Both the position numbers and the translations under genes were made by a program. A stretch of DNA of 52,882 nt from Alistipes sp. CAG:514 (GTDB taxonomy: Bacteria; Bacteroidota; Bacteroidia; Bacteroidales; UBA932), in NCBI GenBank assembly GCA_000431015.1, contig HF986027.1, positions 13,148 to 66,029 on the forward strand, written 5' to 3'. Position 1 is the stretch's first letter. The number at the start of each line of letters is the position of its first letter. Positions 15,267 through 24,940 of the stretch are shown in pieces. The notes beneath the pieces are model-generated. The model was not told where the DNA came from and did no database searches. It saw nothing but the letters and a program-made list of their open reading frames with translations.

Positions 15267-16175
15267 TCACAGAACATTTATGTCGATTTTGTAGATGCCG
15301 TCGTTCATGTAGCCGTACTGGAATGATGGCAGGCAATAGACAGCGTACAGTTGAAAATGCTTGTCGTCGAGTTTGAGGTTCTGGCTGTCGTATTTGGAAA
15401 AATCACGTCCCCATTTGTAGTCACTCGGGAAGTATGCGTAGGCCATGTGCTTGGCGTTGAAGAGCATCCCTGTCGGGAACTCCTTGAAAGTGATGTGATT
15501 GCCCGTACAATGGAATTCGACATAGTCCGGGGTGCTGCCCATCCATCCGCTGGCGGCATATTCCTCGGCGATCAGGCCTTCGCGGTACGGATCCATGACC
15601 CGGTAGATCTCCTCTCCCTGCGCCTTGTAGATTTCTGTCGTATAGGCTCTCTCGAAGATGCACTCGTCGAAGTAGGTGCAGTCGCCATATTTCTCGAACA
15701 CAAGTTTCTTGGAGACCGTCACGGTGACCGTGCTTCGTCCGGAAGGGGACACGCCGTCTATGATGTCAAGTCTCATCCTGTATTTCTCGGAAGTCTTCAG
15801 TTTGCCGGTGTCTCCGAATCTTAGGCGTACAAGGGCGCTGCATGAGCTGGGGGAGAATGTCACTTTTGACGACACCAGGGAGAACACGCCGTCAGGGTCG
15901 GTGTCTTCCCAAACGGGATCAGGAGCGTCCTGTGGAGCCGTGTCATATTTGAAGGAGATCAGAGCCTGCTCGGCCGTGCCGCCGTGTCCTCTGTAGATGG
16001 GAATCTCCAATGTGCCCCTGTCGTCCTGGGACACTTCGGCGTAGAGTACCGTGGAGGCGAAGGCAAATCCGCTTTCGCCCTCGTAAACCGCCCCTTTATT
16101 ATCCTTGGCGCATGACATCGCGGTCAGAGCGGTGGAGCAAAGGATGGCGATTGTGAATATTCTAGTTCTGAACAT
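15267..16175 (-). CDS. SusCD-locus lipoprotein, Calx-beta-like N-terminal part
   Basis: 302-residue predicted surface or periplasmic lipoprotein: signal peptide with Cys in ALTAMSC. Residues 30-155 are beta-rich with a Calx-beta/DUF4843-like pattern (LEIPIYRGHGGTAEQALISF, YRMRLDIIDG, STVTVTVSKK). The rest (YGDCTYFDECIFERAYTTEI...) is a second beta domain that I do not recognise. It is the last gene of the minus-strand SusCD operon, starting 14 nt inside the susD end, so translationally coupled. By position it resembles the SusE/SusF-type accessory glycan-binding lipoproteins, but substrate binding is not shown by sequence. Confidence 0.7.
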   Translation of the reverse strand: MFRTRIFTIAILCSTALTAMSCAKDNKGAVYEGESGFAFASTVLYAEVSQDDRGTLEIPIYRGHGGTAEQALISFKYDTAPQDAPDPVWEDTDPDGVFSLVSSKVTFSPSSCSALVRLRFGDTGKLKTSEKYRMRLDIIDGVSPSGRSTVTVTVSKKLVFEKYGDCTYFDECIFERAYTTEIYKAQGEEIYRVMDPYREGLIAEEYAASGWMGSTPDYVEFHCTGNHITFKEFPTGMLFNAKHMAYAYFPSDYKWGRDFSKYDSQNLKLDDKHFQLYAVYCLPSFQYGYMNDGIYKIDINVL

Positions 16176-17793
16176 AAGGATTCTGGTCTTCGGGATTGAT
16201 GTTGGGGTTGTTGTCGATTTCCGCCTGCGGGATCATAAGTATGCACTCGATGTAGTCTGCCGGGAAATTGAGATACTCCGGATACTTTCTGAGGTAGTTC
16301 GTGTGGTTGGACTCCTCTCCGCCCACATTCCAGTAACGTGTCCATCCTTTCGCAAGTCTGAGGATGTCGAAGATGCGTCCGGTCTCACCCCATAGCTCTA
16401 TTCTGCGCTGCAGAAGAATCTCGTCCATAAGGGTCTTGACGGTTCCTACGGTTCCGAAAGTCTGTTCACTGCCGCTCAAAGCCCCTAATGTGTCGTGCCA
16501 GTTAGGGTCACGGCGGCTCATGACTTCTCCAAGGGCGTCCTTGGCCTCGGAGTCATTTCCCTGGCGGCAAAGCGCTTCCGCAAGAATCAGGTACGCTTCC
16601 TCAAGACGCATGAATATGTAGTCTCCCTTATAGGACTTCTGATCCGCCCATTGGAACTTGAACTGGTTGTAGTTGATGTTGGCTCCGTATTTCCATTCCT
16701 TTGCGCTTTTGCCGATGTTGCCGTTCCACCATCCCTTGCGTATGTCGGAGTCCGGGATCTGGGCATAGAGCCAGTTGCTGATGCACTTGGGAGCTTCCGC
16801 CGCGTAATAGACATTGGTGCATGCGTCCATATTCGAGAAAAATGACGCGAACACTGTCGATTGGTCGGAGATGATCTCGGCTCCCCACATGACTGAAGAT
16901 GATTGGACACTGTTGAACGGTGTCTTGCCTGTGGTCCATTCTGTGGTGCTGTCGTCAAATGTTCCCTTGGTTACTGTCGCGTCCGACCTGGTCAGCAGGG
17001 AAGCGTCTGGGGTGCTGATGGCTTTTTCCGCAGCCTGTACGGCCTTTCCCCAGTCATTCTCGACCAATGCGACACGAGCCTGAAGCAGACTAGTGGAGTA
17101 GAGGTCGAAGTTGGAGATGTGCTTTCGCTTGATCCCGCATTTCCCGAACATGGCTACAGCTATCTCAAGATCGTTGTCGATCAGCGCGTAGACTTGTCTG
17201 ACAGAAGCGCGTTTGTTGCCTGTGCTGGATGCGCTGGTCGGCTCGGTGTAGATTGGGACTCCAGGGAGATCCTCGTGGCCGACGAATGTCTGCTGGAAGG
17301 ACTGGATCAGCATAAAATAACTGAACGCGCGTGCCGCATAAGCTTGGGCTGTCGTACAAAGGATCTCATTCTCGTCGCCGGTAGCCGTTTCGGAGGCTGA
17401 GATGATGTAGTTGACGTTGCTGATGATCTCATAGAAATACTTCCATGTGAAATAGCATCGCCAGATTTTGCTGGTGTAGCGGCTGCGTTGGTCGTAGTTG
17501 TAGTCTTTCCAGAACCAGCCTGCGCCTTGCGCTGTCTGCACCATGTCGTCGCCCATGAGATCGGCGGCAAGTGTTACAGCCATGTTGCCGAAGCACTGGT
17601 GAGCGTTCGCGGCGACGAAGTCGAGGCGGTTGTACATTGTCGCATATACCCCATCCATGGCGACCTGAAGACCTTCGGCGTCAGCCAGAATCTCTTCCTT
17701 CGCCACGTCTGTGGTAGGGGATGTCTCCATCAAAGAAGAACATGCGCCGCATGATATGGCAGCCAATAGAATAACGATTGGAAATCTTTTCAT
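16162..17793 (-). CDS. SusD/RagB family nutrient-binding outer-membrane lipoprotein
   Basis: 543 residues; lipoprotein signal peptide ending around ISCGACSS. SusD proteins form a lid over the SusC barrel and bind the incoming glycan or peptide at the cell surface. Family features: an N-terminal TPR-like helical scaffold (GLQVAMDGVYATMYNRL; AYAARAFSYFMLIQSF, the usual A-RA--Y--L--YG- region), the long SusD insert, and the C-terminal LLQRRIELWGETGRIFDILRL signature (family R-x-E-L-A-E-G-x-R-x-x-D-L-x-R). Order is susC-susD with 5 nt between. The low number of obvious aromatic clusters prevents a substrate guess. Confidence 0.92.
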   Translation of the reverse strand: MKRFPIVILLAAISCGACSSLMETSPTTDVAKEEILADAEGLQVAMDGVYATMYNRLDFVAANAHQCFGNMAVTLAADLMGDDMVQTAQGAGWFWKDYNYDQRSRYTSKIWRCYFTWKYFYEIISNVNYIISASETATGDENEILCTTAQAYAARAFSYFMLIQSFQQTFVGHEDLPGVPIYTEPTSASSTGNKRASVRQVYALIDNDLEIAVAMFGKCGIKRKHISNFDLYSTSLLQARVALVENDWGKAVQAAEKAISTPDASLLTRSDATVTKGTFDDSTTEWTTGKTPFNSVQSSSVMWGAEIISDQSTVFASFFSNMDACTNVYYAAEAPKCISNWLYAQIPDSDIRKGWWNGNIGKSAKEWKYGANINYNQFKFQWADQKSYKGDYIFMRLEEAYLILAEALCRQGNDSEAKDALGEVMSRRDPNWHDTLGALSGSEQTFGTVGTVKTLMDEILLQRRIELWGETGRIFDILRLAKGWTRYWNVGGEESNHTNYLRKYPEYLNFPADYIECILMIPQAEIDNNPNINPEDQNPYVQN

Positions 17794-17798
17794 AAAGC

Positions 17799-20700
17799 TT
17801 AGAATTTAACGTCCACGCCGAGTGTGACTGTGCGGTTAGGCGTGTAAGTGTAGGAGGTGGATCCTGTGAAGCTGCTCTGAGGATTGAGACCCCTAAGCGC
17901 ACTGAGCATCAGTAAATTGTCTCCGGAGACATAAAGGCGGAGAGAGCGTATGTGACATTTCTCCAGCCATGCTGTCTTGAATGTGTAGCCGGCGGAAATG
18001 CTCTTGATGCAGAAATATGACGCATCGATTAGGAAGCGGTCGTTGATGACAGTCGTCGTGGTGCTTGTGATCTTCGGGACATCCGTGATTTGACCGGCCT
18101 CTGTCCATGCGCGGAGTGAGTTGATGTGGTAGGTCTGTCCTACGAACGAAGGCTCCATAAGAGAGCGGTAGGTACTGTCATAGATCTTGCCACCCAGCGA
18201 ATAGGTGAACAAAGCGGAAACATCAATGCCTTTTGCGTGAAGACTGGATGACAGGGATCCGTAGATGGCCGGGATTCTGCTGCCGCAAAGCCATTTACAG
18301 CCGGAGGCCACGGTCGCGTCGTTTGTCACGAACTCGCTGCCGTTGATCGGATTGCCTTCCGCATCCTTGCTGTAGGCAAGGTAAAGCTGTTCTCCGGTCG
18401 CCGGGTCAACGCCTGCGCTGCGCGCCATGTAGAAAGTGTTGACGGTCTCACCCTCACGGATCAGGTAAACGCCGTTGTTTATGTCCTCTCCGTTGCCGGT
18501 GAGTGACACGACCTTGTTGTTGACGGTGGAACCCATTAGTGACACGCTCCAGAACAGATCCGGATTATTGAGGATGTCATAACTCAAGGTCATGTCTATG
18601 CCGGTGTTGTACATTTTGCCGACGTTGGCATAATAGCCCGGGAATCCTAATGAAATAGCGATCGGATACTCAAGCAGCATGTCTGTGGTGGTTCTTTTGT
18701 ACCACTCTATGGTTCCGCTGAATCTTTTGAACATCTTGAACTCGACACCCAGGTTGACATTGCCGTTCTTCTCCCATGTCACATCTTGGTTCTCCAGAGA
18801 TGAGATCACGGCTCCTGAATATGTGGCATTGGGGTAGGTCATGTCATAAAGAGCCTGCCAGGCATAGTATGAGCCGATGTTGTCGTTGCCTTGTATGCCG
18901 TAACTGGCCTTCAGCGTCATGTTGTCAAGCCATCCGAAATCTTTCATGAAAGGTTCCTGTGAAATCCTCCAGGATGCTCCCAGGGACCAGAAAGTCCCCC
19001 ATCTGTGTTTCTTTATGAACCGTGAGGAGGCGTCTGCCCGCAGACTCCCTGACAGGTAGTACCTGTCCGAGAAATTATAGTTCGCTCTGCACAACCAAGA
19101 ATTGATGCTGTAGATGTCGCCTGTCGAAGTCGCGTCCGCTATGGTGGAACCCATGCCAAGTTCCTTAAAACCGTCGAACGGAAAACCTGTCCTCTGTCCC
19201 ATCAGATAGTTTGTCTCGATGTTGTAGAACTCATGACCTGCCATCAAGTCCACGTCGCTGTCTCCGAAACCGCGTTTGTAGGACAGCAGCTGGTTCCAGG
19301 TGTAGCTGCGGGTGCGCTGATGTTCCTTGGTCAGACGTCCCGTGCCGGCGGCGTTGCCGTTGTTGCGGTTGTACTTTGTCGAGTTGCTCTCGCTCACTAT
19401 GTCGGCGCCAAGCGATGTGCTCAGCCTGAAGTCGCCGAAACTGATGCCAAGATGCCCGCGGAGGTTGACGTTGTCGCCGATCATGTAGTAGTCGTCATCG
19501 AAAAGTGTCGCGACGCAGTTGCGGTTGTTCTGTGCTCCGGCCGGTCTTGATGATCCATAGTCGAACACGCGCCCGCCATTGTCAAGAACCTCGTTTCCGT
19601 CAGCATCCACTTCATACACCGGGTAGATAGGAGCCATCATCATGGCGGTGTACCAGATGTTGTTGGCTTCTGTGCCGGACGCTCCGAGATAGTCGCTTCT
19701 TGTGTTGGAGTAATTGGCGTTGAGGCCGAACTCCAACCATTCATAAGGAGTGAATTCGGCTCCGAGTCTGGCTGTTATGCGTCGGAAGGAGGTTGTCGTG
19801 ATGGTGCCGTTCTCATTGAGATAACCCAATGAGGCCATATACTTGCTGACATCAGAAGCTCCCGACATCGAGAAAAGATATTCCTGACGTGTCGGAAGCT
19901 TGGCATTCGCCTCTCCAAGCCAATCAGCGTCGTATTTCGTCTTCGCGTCCCCGACGACATTCCCTTTAGCGTCGAAAAGACTCTCGACATCCCTGTCAAA
20001 GATGTTGTACTTGTTGTTGATGCCGAGAATGTTTTTCGCAAGACGTGACGGGGTCAAAGCCGCGGCTTCGCCAGGAAGATGCCCTTCCGTGTAGAGAAGG
20101 TCGTTGTATGTCGCCCTATACATTTGTTCCATGTACTGTGATGCGTTCACAGTCTCGTAGGGGCTGATCGCCATCGAGTTGAAGCCGACACGCGCGGTGA
20201 AGTCTATGGAGATTCTTTCGTCGGCACTTCCTCCGCTCTTGGTCGTCACGATGACCACACCGTTGGCTCCTCTGGAACCGTAGAGGGCTCCGGCTGAGGC
20301 GTCCTTAAGTACGGACATGCTTTCGATGTCGTTGGGATTGAGCGAATTAAGGCTTCCGTCATAAGGGATGCCGTCAACGACAATGAGAGGAGAGCTGCTT
20401 GCGTTGATGGATCCGAATCCTCTTACCATGATTCCTGATCCGCTGCCTGGCTGCCCGCTTCCCGATGTCGTCATGACTCCGGACATCTGCCCGTCAAGCA
20501 TTCTGGAGACATCCGCTACAGGCCTGTCCCGCAATTTATCGCCTCTTATTGTCTCGGCGGAACCAGTGAACGACTCTTTCGTTGACGTGCCGTATGCCAC
20601 CACAAGAACATCGTCAAGGACATTGACATCAGCTGTCATCGCCACGTTGATGGTTGTGCGTCCTTTTACCGCTATGGTCTGTTCCTGCATTCCCAGACAA

Positions 20701-20924
20701 GAGAACACCAGTGACGCGTCTGAGGGAACTGAGATGGAATACTTGCCGTCCAGATCAGTGACTGAATATCCGCTCCCGTTTTTTTCAAGTACCGCCACTC
20801 CGGGGAGGGGGGAACCGCCAAAAATATCAGTCACCTGACCAGTGACTGATATTTTCTGCGCCCAAAGAGACTGCATGGCTGCAAGCAGCGCCAGCAATGA
20901 GAGCAGAGCTGTTTTCTTTCTCAT
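17799..20924 (-). CDS. SusC/RagA family TonB-linked outer-membrane transporter
   Basis: 1041-residue TonB-dependent barrel importing oligomers bound by the partner SusD. Signal peptide at residues 1-22 (...LWAQ), a carboxypeptidase-D-like domain (VTGQVTDIFGGSPLPGVAVL), the SusC-type junction DVLVVAYGTSTKESFTGS, the plug domain with SPLIVVDGIPYDG and SMSVLKDASAGALYGSRGANGV, then a 22-strand-type barrel ending in TVTLGVDVKF with terminal Phe. It sits one base after the 695-residue lipoprotein gene and 5 nt before susD, in a single operon. No anti-sigma interaction extension is visible at the N-terminus. Confidence 0.95.
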   Translation of the reverse strand: MRKKTALLSLLALLAAMQSLWAQKISVTGQVTDIFGGSPLPGVAVLEKNGSGYSVTDLDGKYSISVPSDASLVFSCLGMQEQTIAVKGRTTINVAMTADVNVLDDVLVVAYGTSTKESFTGSAETIRGDKLRDRPVADVSRMLDGQMSGVMTTSGSGQPGSGSGIMVRGFGSINASSSPLIVVDGIPYDGSLNSLNPNDIESMSVLKDASAGALYGSRGANGVVIVTTKSGGSADERISIDFTARVGFNSMAISPYETVNASQYMEQMYRATYNDLLYTEGHLPGEAAALTPSRLAKNILGINNKYNIFDRDVESLFDAKGNVVGDAKTKYDADWLGEANAKLPTRQEYLFSMSGASDVSKYMASLGYLNENGTITTTSFRRITARLGAEFTPYEWLEFGLNANYSNTRSDYLGASGTEANNIWYTAMMMAPIYPVYEVDADGNEVLDNGGRVFDYGSSRPAGAQNNRNCVATLFDDDYYMIGDNVNLRGHLGISFGDFRLSTSLGADIVSESNSTKYNRNNGNAAGTGRLTKEHQRTRSYTWNQLLSYKRGFGDSDVDLMAGHEFYNIETNYLMGQRTGFPFDGFKELGMGSTIADATSTGDIYSINSWLCRANYNFSDRYYLSGSLRADASSRFIKKHRWGTFWSLGASWRISQEPFMKDFGWLDNMTLKASYGIQGNDNIGSYYAWQALYDMTYPNATYSGAVISSLENQDVTWEKNGNVNLGVEFKMFKRFSGTIEWYKRTTTDMLLEYPIAISLGFPGYYANVGKMYNTGIDMTLSYDILNNPDLFWSVSLMGSTVNNKVVSLTGNGEDINNGVYLIREGETVNTFYMARSAGVDPATGEQLYLAYSKDAEGNPINGSEFVTNDATVASGCKWLCGSRIPAIYGSLSSSLHAKGIDVSALFTYSLGGKIYDSTYRSLMEPSFVGQTYHINSLRAWTEAGQITDVPKITSTTTTVINDRFLIDASYFCIKSISAGYTFKTAWLEKCHIRSLRLYVSGDNLLMLSALRGLNPQSSFTGSTSYTYTPNRTVTLGVDVKF

Positions 20925-20925
20925 A

Positions 20926-23013
20926 TTACTCTTTTATGCAACGTGTGGCCGCTCCGTAGGAACGGTTGAGTCCTGCCTCGCTGGCAGGGTTACCCCATGC
21001 CATGCTCTCGTAAAACACGGTGTTGGAATTGTCTGTGCGGGTGTTGTACAACGCGCTTCCGCCGACGCTCTGGAGAGTACCCTTGCTCGGGTCAATGTTG
21101 CCCACAAGCGGGAACCAGTACACCTTGCCGGCTTTCGTCTTGTAACGGAATCCGATACTCTTGTCGTAGTCCTGGTACCAAGGATACGTCTCGTCGTATT
21201 TGCCATCGTCATTGAGCTTTCCGGCTTTCTTGTACTCGCTGCGGAATCCCCAGCCGCTTCCGGCGGCAGGCATCCACCAGCCTTCCGGGCAAGGGTCGTA
21301 GATTGTCTTCGCGTTGGTCTTGCCGCCCCAAAGGTCGTTGTTCTGGAGAGAGGTCTTGTTTGTCAGCCAGTCAACCGCCGGCCAGGAGCTTGAAGGCGCA
21401 TGGTAGAACACGTCAGGGTGTTCGATCGCCAACTGGAGGTTGGTGCTTGTGTTGTCGTTGTATGTAGGCCTTTCCTCGGTCTTCATGAAGATCTGATTGC
21501 CGTTGATGTCGTAGATGCGCTTCTGTACGCTGGACTCCACGTTGTCTCCTCCAGGGAAAGGATCCTTTCGTCCCCACTGGTACATCAGTCCGATTGATTC
21601 CTTGCTGAACATTTGGGCGCTCATAGCTCCGAGATTGCGATCCATGTATTTGTATGTGACACCGTTGGCGTCCTGCCATTCGAAAATGTCCGCCTCGGGA
21701 TCGTAGTCTGTCACCCAGACATGCCAGCTCCAGACAACCCTGCCTCCGTCACGTGCGGCCACCACGGCATTGCCTTCCTTGCCGTCGGCGATCTTGACCA
21801 CGACGACGCCTTCGCTTCCGTTTCCGGAAACCGAACTTACAAGTCCGATGGCATCCTGCCATACGAGTGCCGCGTTGTCAAAGTCCAATGCGGTCGTTGA
21901 GTTACCTTTCACGGCTTTGATCGTGAGGATTCCGCCCGGTTTCACAATGTGGCAGTTGGCGGCTCCCGCCGTGGTCGTGATCTCTACGATGGAGAGTGAT
22001 CCGGAATATTCCACCGTCCTGCCGTGATCGTCTGTCGCGCTGATCTTGATGTCGATCCGCTGGCCGATGGATGCAGGCGCATTGTATTTAACCTTAATGA
22101 TGTCCTGATCGACGGTTGCTTCCGCACTCCAGCCGGAGGTTACCTCAACAGTCGGGATGCCGGTGATCTTGGCCGGGGCGAGATTGAGAACCTTGTAGGA
22201 AAGGGTGAAGGAACCTCCTGCCTTGACGGCCATCGAGGCCGGCTCGCCGAGAGCGCTGATCGTGAGAGGCTCGGAGGCGTTTACTTTCACGCTGACACTC
22301 TTCGTCAGGCTGCGCTTGTGTGTGTCGCTCGCCGTGAGCGAAACCTTGACCTCTGTCGCTTCGGTGATCACTTCCGGAGCGGTCAGCTTGATGATTCCCT
22401 GGTAGTTGACATAGTCTACCTTGCCTAGCGCGCAAACATATTCATCGTTGTCAACGGAAGGAACCAGACTGAGAGTGGCACCTTCTGAACCGGTTACAGT
22501 GAAAGGTATCTCCAAGGTCTGTCCAGGATTTACCGCCGGGGCGCTTGTGTCGAAGAATATGCCGAGGTCGCCGTAGTCATTGTCGCCTCCGCCTTCTCCT
22601 GGATCCTCGCCACCTCCGCTACCGTTGCCGATAACAGTCACATCCACAAACCTTGTAAGCTTTCTGTGATGTGAGTCGGAGACTTTGAGGAAGACCTGAG
22701 CCTCCAGGTCTTTGGAGATTGCCTTTGATGCGGTCAGTCTGATGACACCCTGTGAGTTGCCATAGTCAACCTTGCTAAGCTTGCAGGTCAGTCTGCTGTT
22801 GTCCGTGTAGGGCTCAAGGTCGATGGCGGCTCCTTCGGTTCCCGTGACAGTGAATGGAATCTCTATGCTTTCCCCTGCGTTGAGTACAACGTCCTCGGTG
22901 TCGAAGAGGATGTCAAGCTCGCCGTAGGAATCAGTCATCTCATTATAGGTGCAACCAATCAGCGCGGCCGCACCTATGACAAAAAGTAAGACGCGGTTAA
23001 TGAATCTGTTCAT
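20926..23013 (-). CDS. Large lipoprotein with Ig-like repeats and FISUMP-like C-terminal domain
   Basis: 695 residues; lipobox LIGC at about residue 21. Two similar beta modules (GELDILFDTEDVVLNAGESI and LGIFFDTSAPAVNPGQTLEI) are joined by a Gly/Asp-rich linker (GNGSGGGEDPGEGG). Further Ig-like stretches follow, and from about residue 440 there is a domain with WQDANGVTYKYMDRNLGA, GLMYQWGRKDPFPG and DPCPEGWWMPA, a pattern seen in FISUMP (Fibrobacter succinogenes major paralogous) and related surface proteins. It is paralogous to the next upstream gene over the whole C-terminal half. Position directly before susC suggests a surface-exposed binding or adhesive partner of the transporter; the function is not known. 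Confidence 0.72.
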   Translation of the reverse strand: MNRFINRVLLFVIGAAALIGCTYNEMTDSYGELDILFDTEDVVLNAGESIEIPFTVTGTEGAAIDLEPYTDNSRLTCKLSKVDYGNSQGVIRLTASKAISKDLEAQVFLKVSDSHHRKLTRFVDVTVIGNGSGGGEDPGEGGGDNDYGDLGIFFDTSAPAVNPGQTLEIPFTVTGSEGATLSLVPSVDNDEYVCALGKVDYVNYQGIIKLTAPEVITEATEVKVSLTASDTHKRSLTKSVSVKVNASEPLTISALGEPASMAVKAGGSFTLSYKVLNLAPAKITGIPTVEVTSGWSAEATVDQDIIKVKYNAPASIGQRIDIKISATDDHGRTVEYSGSLSIVEITTTAGAANCHIVKPGGILTIKAVKGNSTTALDFDNAALVWQDAIGLVSSVSGNGSEGVVVVKIADGKEGNAVVAARDGGRVVWSWHVWVTDYDPEADIFEWQDANGVTYKYMDRNLGAMSAQMFSKESIGLMYQWGRKDPFPGGDNVESSVQKRIYDINGNQIFMKTEERPTYNDNTSTNLQLAIEHPDVFYHAPSSSWPAVDWLTNKTSLQNNDLWGGKTNAKTIYDPCPEGWWMPAAGSGWGFRSEYKKAGKLNDDGKYDETYPWYQDYDKSIGFRYKTKAGKVYWFPLVGNIDPSKGTLQSVGGSALYNTRTDNSNTVFYESMAWGNPASEAGLNRSYGAATRCIKE

Positions 23014-23037
23014 CTTGCTCTGGTAATTTGTGGAATC

Positions 23038-24561
23038 TTATTCTTTGACGCAACGTGTCGGGAAGGCGTAGTTGAGTCCGTATTTGCTCAGAGTCAGGGC
23101 GTTGACCTTGATCGCCGAGATGTCATCGTAGTTCCCGTTGCCGGAGGTGTTGACTTTGAACGCACATCCCCTGAAGTACGAGGCATTCAACTTGCTTGCA
23201 TAGTCAGGGTCCACGTCAGAGCACCAGACCACAGCGGTAGGGAGAGGCTTGCCGATGCAGTTGGCATAAGAGAATGAGGTGGAGGTGGAGTTCATCTCTC
23301 CAGTGACCGTGAGTCTAAGACCATCGTAGACGCACCCTCTGAACTGGACTTTCTTTCTGTTGCCGGCAGCGTATTTTTCGTTTGTGCCTATGGCGGACTG
23401 GTCGAAAGTCTCGTAGCTGGAGTCCCATAGTTCCTTGACATCGGTGGAGGCTTTGACTGCTGTCCATGCTGCCGCACTGGCTACTTTGTAGCCCGCCGGA
23501 CACGGGTCGTAGGCGCTCTTCTTTCCGCCGTTCTCCCAAAGAGCCTTGAAGTTGTCAGCTCCGAAGGTGGTGGCGTCCGTGGTGATCCAACTGTAGCCGT
23601 GCTTCGCTCCGCTGAAATACTTGTTGTTGTAGTAGACAGTAGGATTCTTGATGGCGTTCTCCAGGTTGTTTGCCTCGGTGTTGTGCACAATTGTGATCTC
23701 CACCTCCGCACCGGAAGCGTCATAGACCGGCCTTGTAGCATATTCACCGAACCTGATTCCCGGGAACGGATCCTTGCGGCCGTACTGGTAAACGAGACCT
23801 ACGGAGAGTTCGCTCTTCTCGTCGAGGTTCAGCGCGCCGATGTTGCGGTCCTGGAATGTGAAGTCCCCGACTTTGACATCCTTCGGAGCGTCAGCCGTTA
23901 CCCAGAAGAGCCAGCTCCACACGACATTGCCGGAAGCGTCGAGGCCGTTGATGACGGCGTTGCCTTCCTTGCCCGAGGCGAAGTGGACGATGGCGTCGGA
24001 TTCATTTACCTGCGCGACCTCGGCGAAGAGGCCGACAGCATCCTGCCAGGCGAGGGCAAGTGACACTGCTCCTGATTTCAGTCCGCTGTTGCCCTTGAAG
24101 GTAGGGAACTGGACGTATGCTCCAGGAGCCACGATGAAAGAGTTGGCTGCCTCGGAGAGCTTTACGTAGCCTTCAAGAACCGTCGGAGTCACGTTCACTG
24201 TTTTCGAGGCTGTCCTGTTGTTGAGTTCGTCGCTGAAAGTGACATTGACGTTGAACGGGGTTCCGTCAAGAATCATGGCCGGGGCTGCTATGCTGATTGT
24301 CCCATCGTCATTCCCGGAGTTGATGGTGTAGCTGACCTTGTAGTCCTCTACGGCATTGTCATCTATTTTGACCGTGATGTCATTGCCGCGTACATCATTC
24401 AGCGTGAAATCAATGGTTACCGTCTCGCCTGAACTGATGGCGACGGACTTGCCGTCGCTGATGGCAGGAAATTGAGGATCCAGTTCCTCGTAGGACTTTT
24501 CGCAGGATGCGAAGCAAGCGGCGATAGCGGTTGCCGCGATGCATTTGAAAATCTGTCTCAT
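23038..24561 (-). CDS. FISUMP-like lipoprotein, first gene of the SusCD operon
   Basis: 507 residues from the ATG at 24561, chosen because MRQIFKCIAATAIAACFASC is a clean lipoprotein signal; a longer open frame upstream adds 21 residues without signal character. An N-terminal Ig-like region (GETVTIDFTLNDVRGNDITV) is followed by a region shared with its downstream paralogue: ALAWQDAVGLFAEV, SGKEGNAVINGLDASGNVVW, FQDRNIGAL, GLVYQYGRKDPFPG, YDPCPAGYKVAS, and a C-terminal NYAFPTRCVKE like the other's GAATRCIKE. It is the promoter-proximal gene of the operon. Two such proteins in tandem ahead of susC suggest a two-component surface complex, by inference only. Confidence 0.7.
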   Translation of the reverse strand: MRQIFKCIAATAIAACFASCEKSYEELDPQFPAISDGKSVAISSGETVTIDFTLNDVRGNDITVKIDDNAVEDYKVSYTINSGNDDGTISIAAPAMILDGTPFNVNVTFSDELNNRTASKTVNVTPTVLEGYVKLSEAANSFIVAPGAYVQFPTFKGNSGLKSGAVSLALAWQDAVGLFAEVAQVNESDAIVHFASGKEGNAVINGLDASGNVVWSWLFWVTADAPKDVKVGDFTFQDRNIGALNLDEKSELSVGLVYQYGRKDPFPGIRFGEYATRPVYDASGAEVEITIVHNTEANNLENAIKNPTVYYNNKYFSGAKHGYSWITTDATTFGADNFKALWENGGKKSAYDPCPAGYKVASAAAWTAVKASTDVKELWDSSYETFDQSAIGTNEKYAAGNRKKVQFRGCVYDGLRLTVTGEMNSTSTSFSYANCIGKPLPTAVVWCSDVDPDYASKLNASYFRGCAFKVNTSGNGNYDDISAIKVNALTLSKYGLNYAFPTRCVKE

Positions 24562-24940
24562 TTGTCTTAGTTGTTTTATATACGATTTCTCGTCGGGGCT
24601 TGCAAGAAAGCAAATGATTTTCAAAAATCCAAATTCTTTATTCTAGTAGTACTTGATTATAAACGTTTTATACGGAAATTGCATGGCCTGTGAACTTTAA
24701 TGATTATCACCGAACCCCTACTTATTCATTACTGAACGATTACTTTGGAACATGAAATACTATTGAATAGAAACGTATTCTGATAAAATGATATTTTTTA
24801 GACTTCCTGATTAGAAATTTGCGTTATCGGAGGAATTCATGGGGCGGTGGAGTTGATTTCTGGCAGGAAAGGCTTATCTTTGCGGCGGAAACGGGATTCG
24901 TGCTTGTTGAATCCCGGTCCGGGTTGTAAAATTTTTGAAT
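24562..24940. other. Divergent intergenic region between the SusCD operon and yicC
   Basis: About 380 bp, AT-rich, with no open frame. It must hold the promoter of the leftward SusCD operon, for which I find no well-spaced consensus, and it contains the clear yicC promoter at 24853-24882. Confidence 0.6.
24853..24882 (+). promoter_or_regulatory. Promoter of yicC
   Basis: TTG (24853-24855) and TATCTTTG (24875-24882) are separated by 19 nt, matching the Bacteroidota -33/-7 consensus. The start codon follows 58 nt later. Confidence 0.65.
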
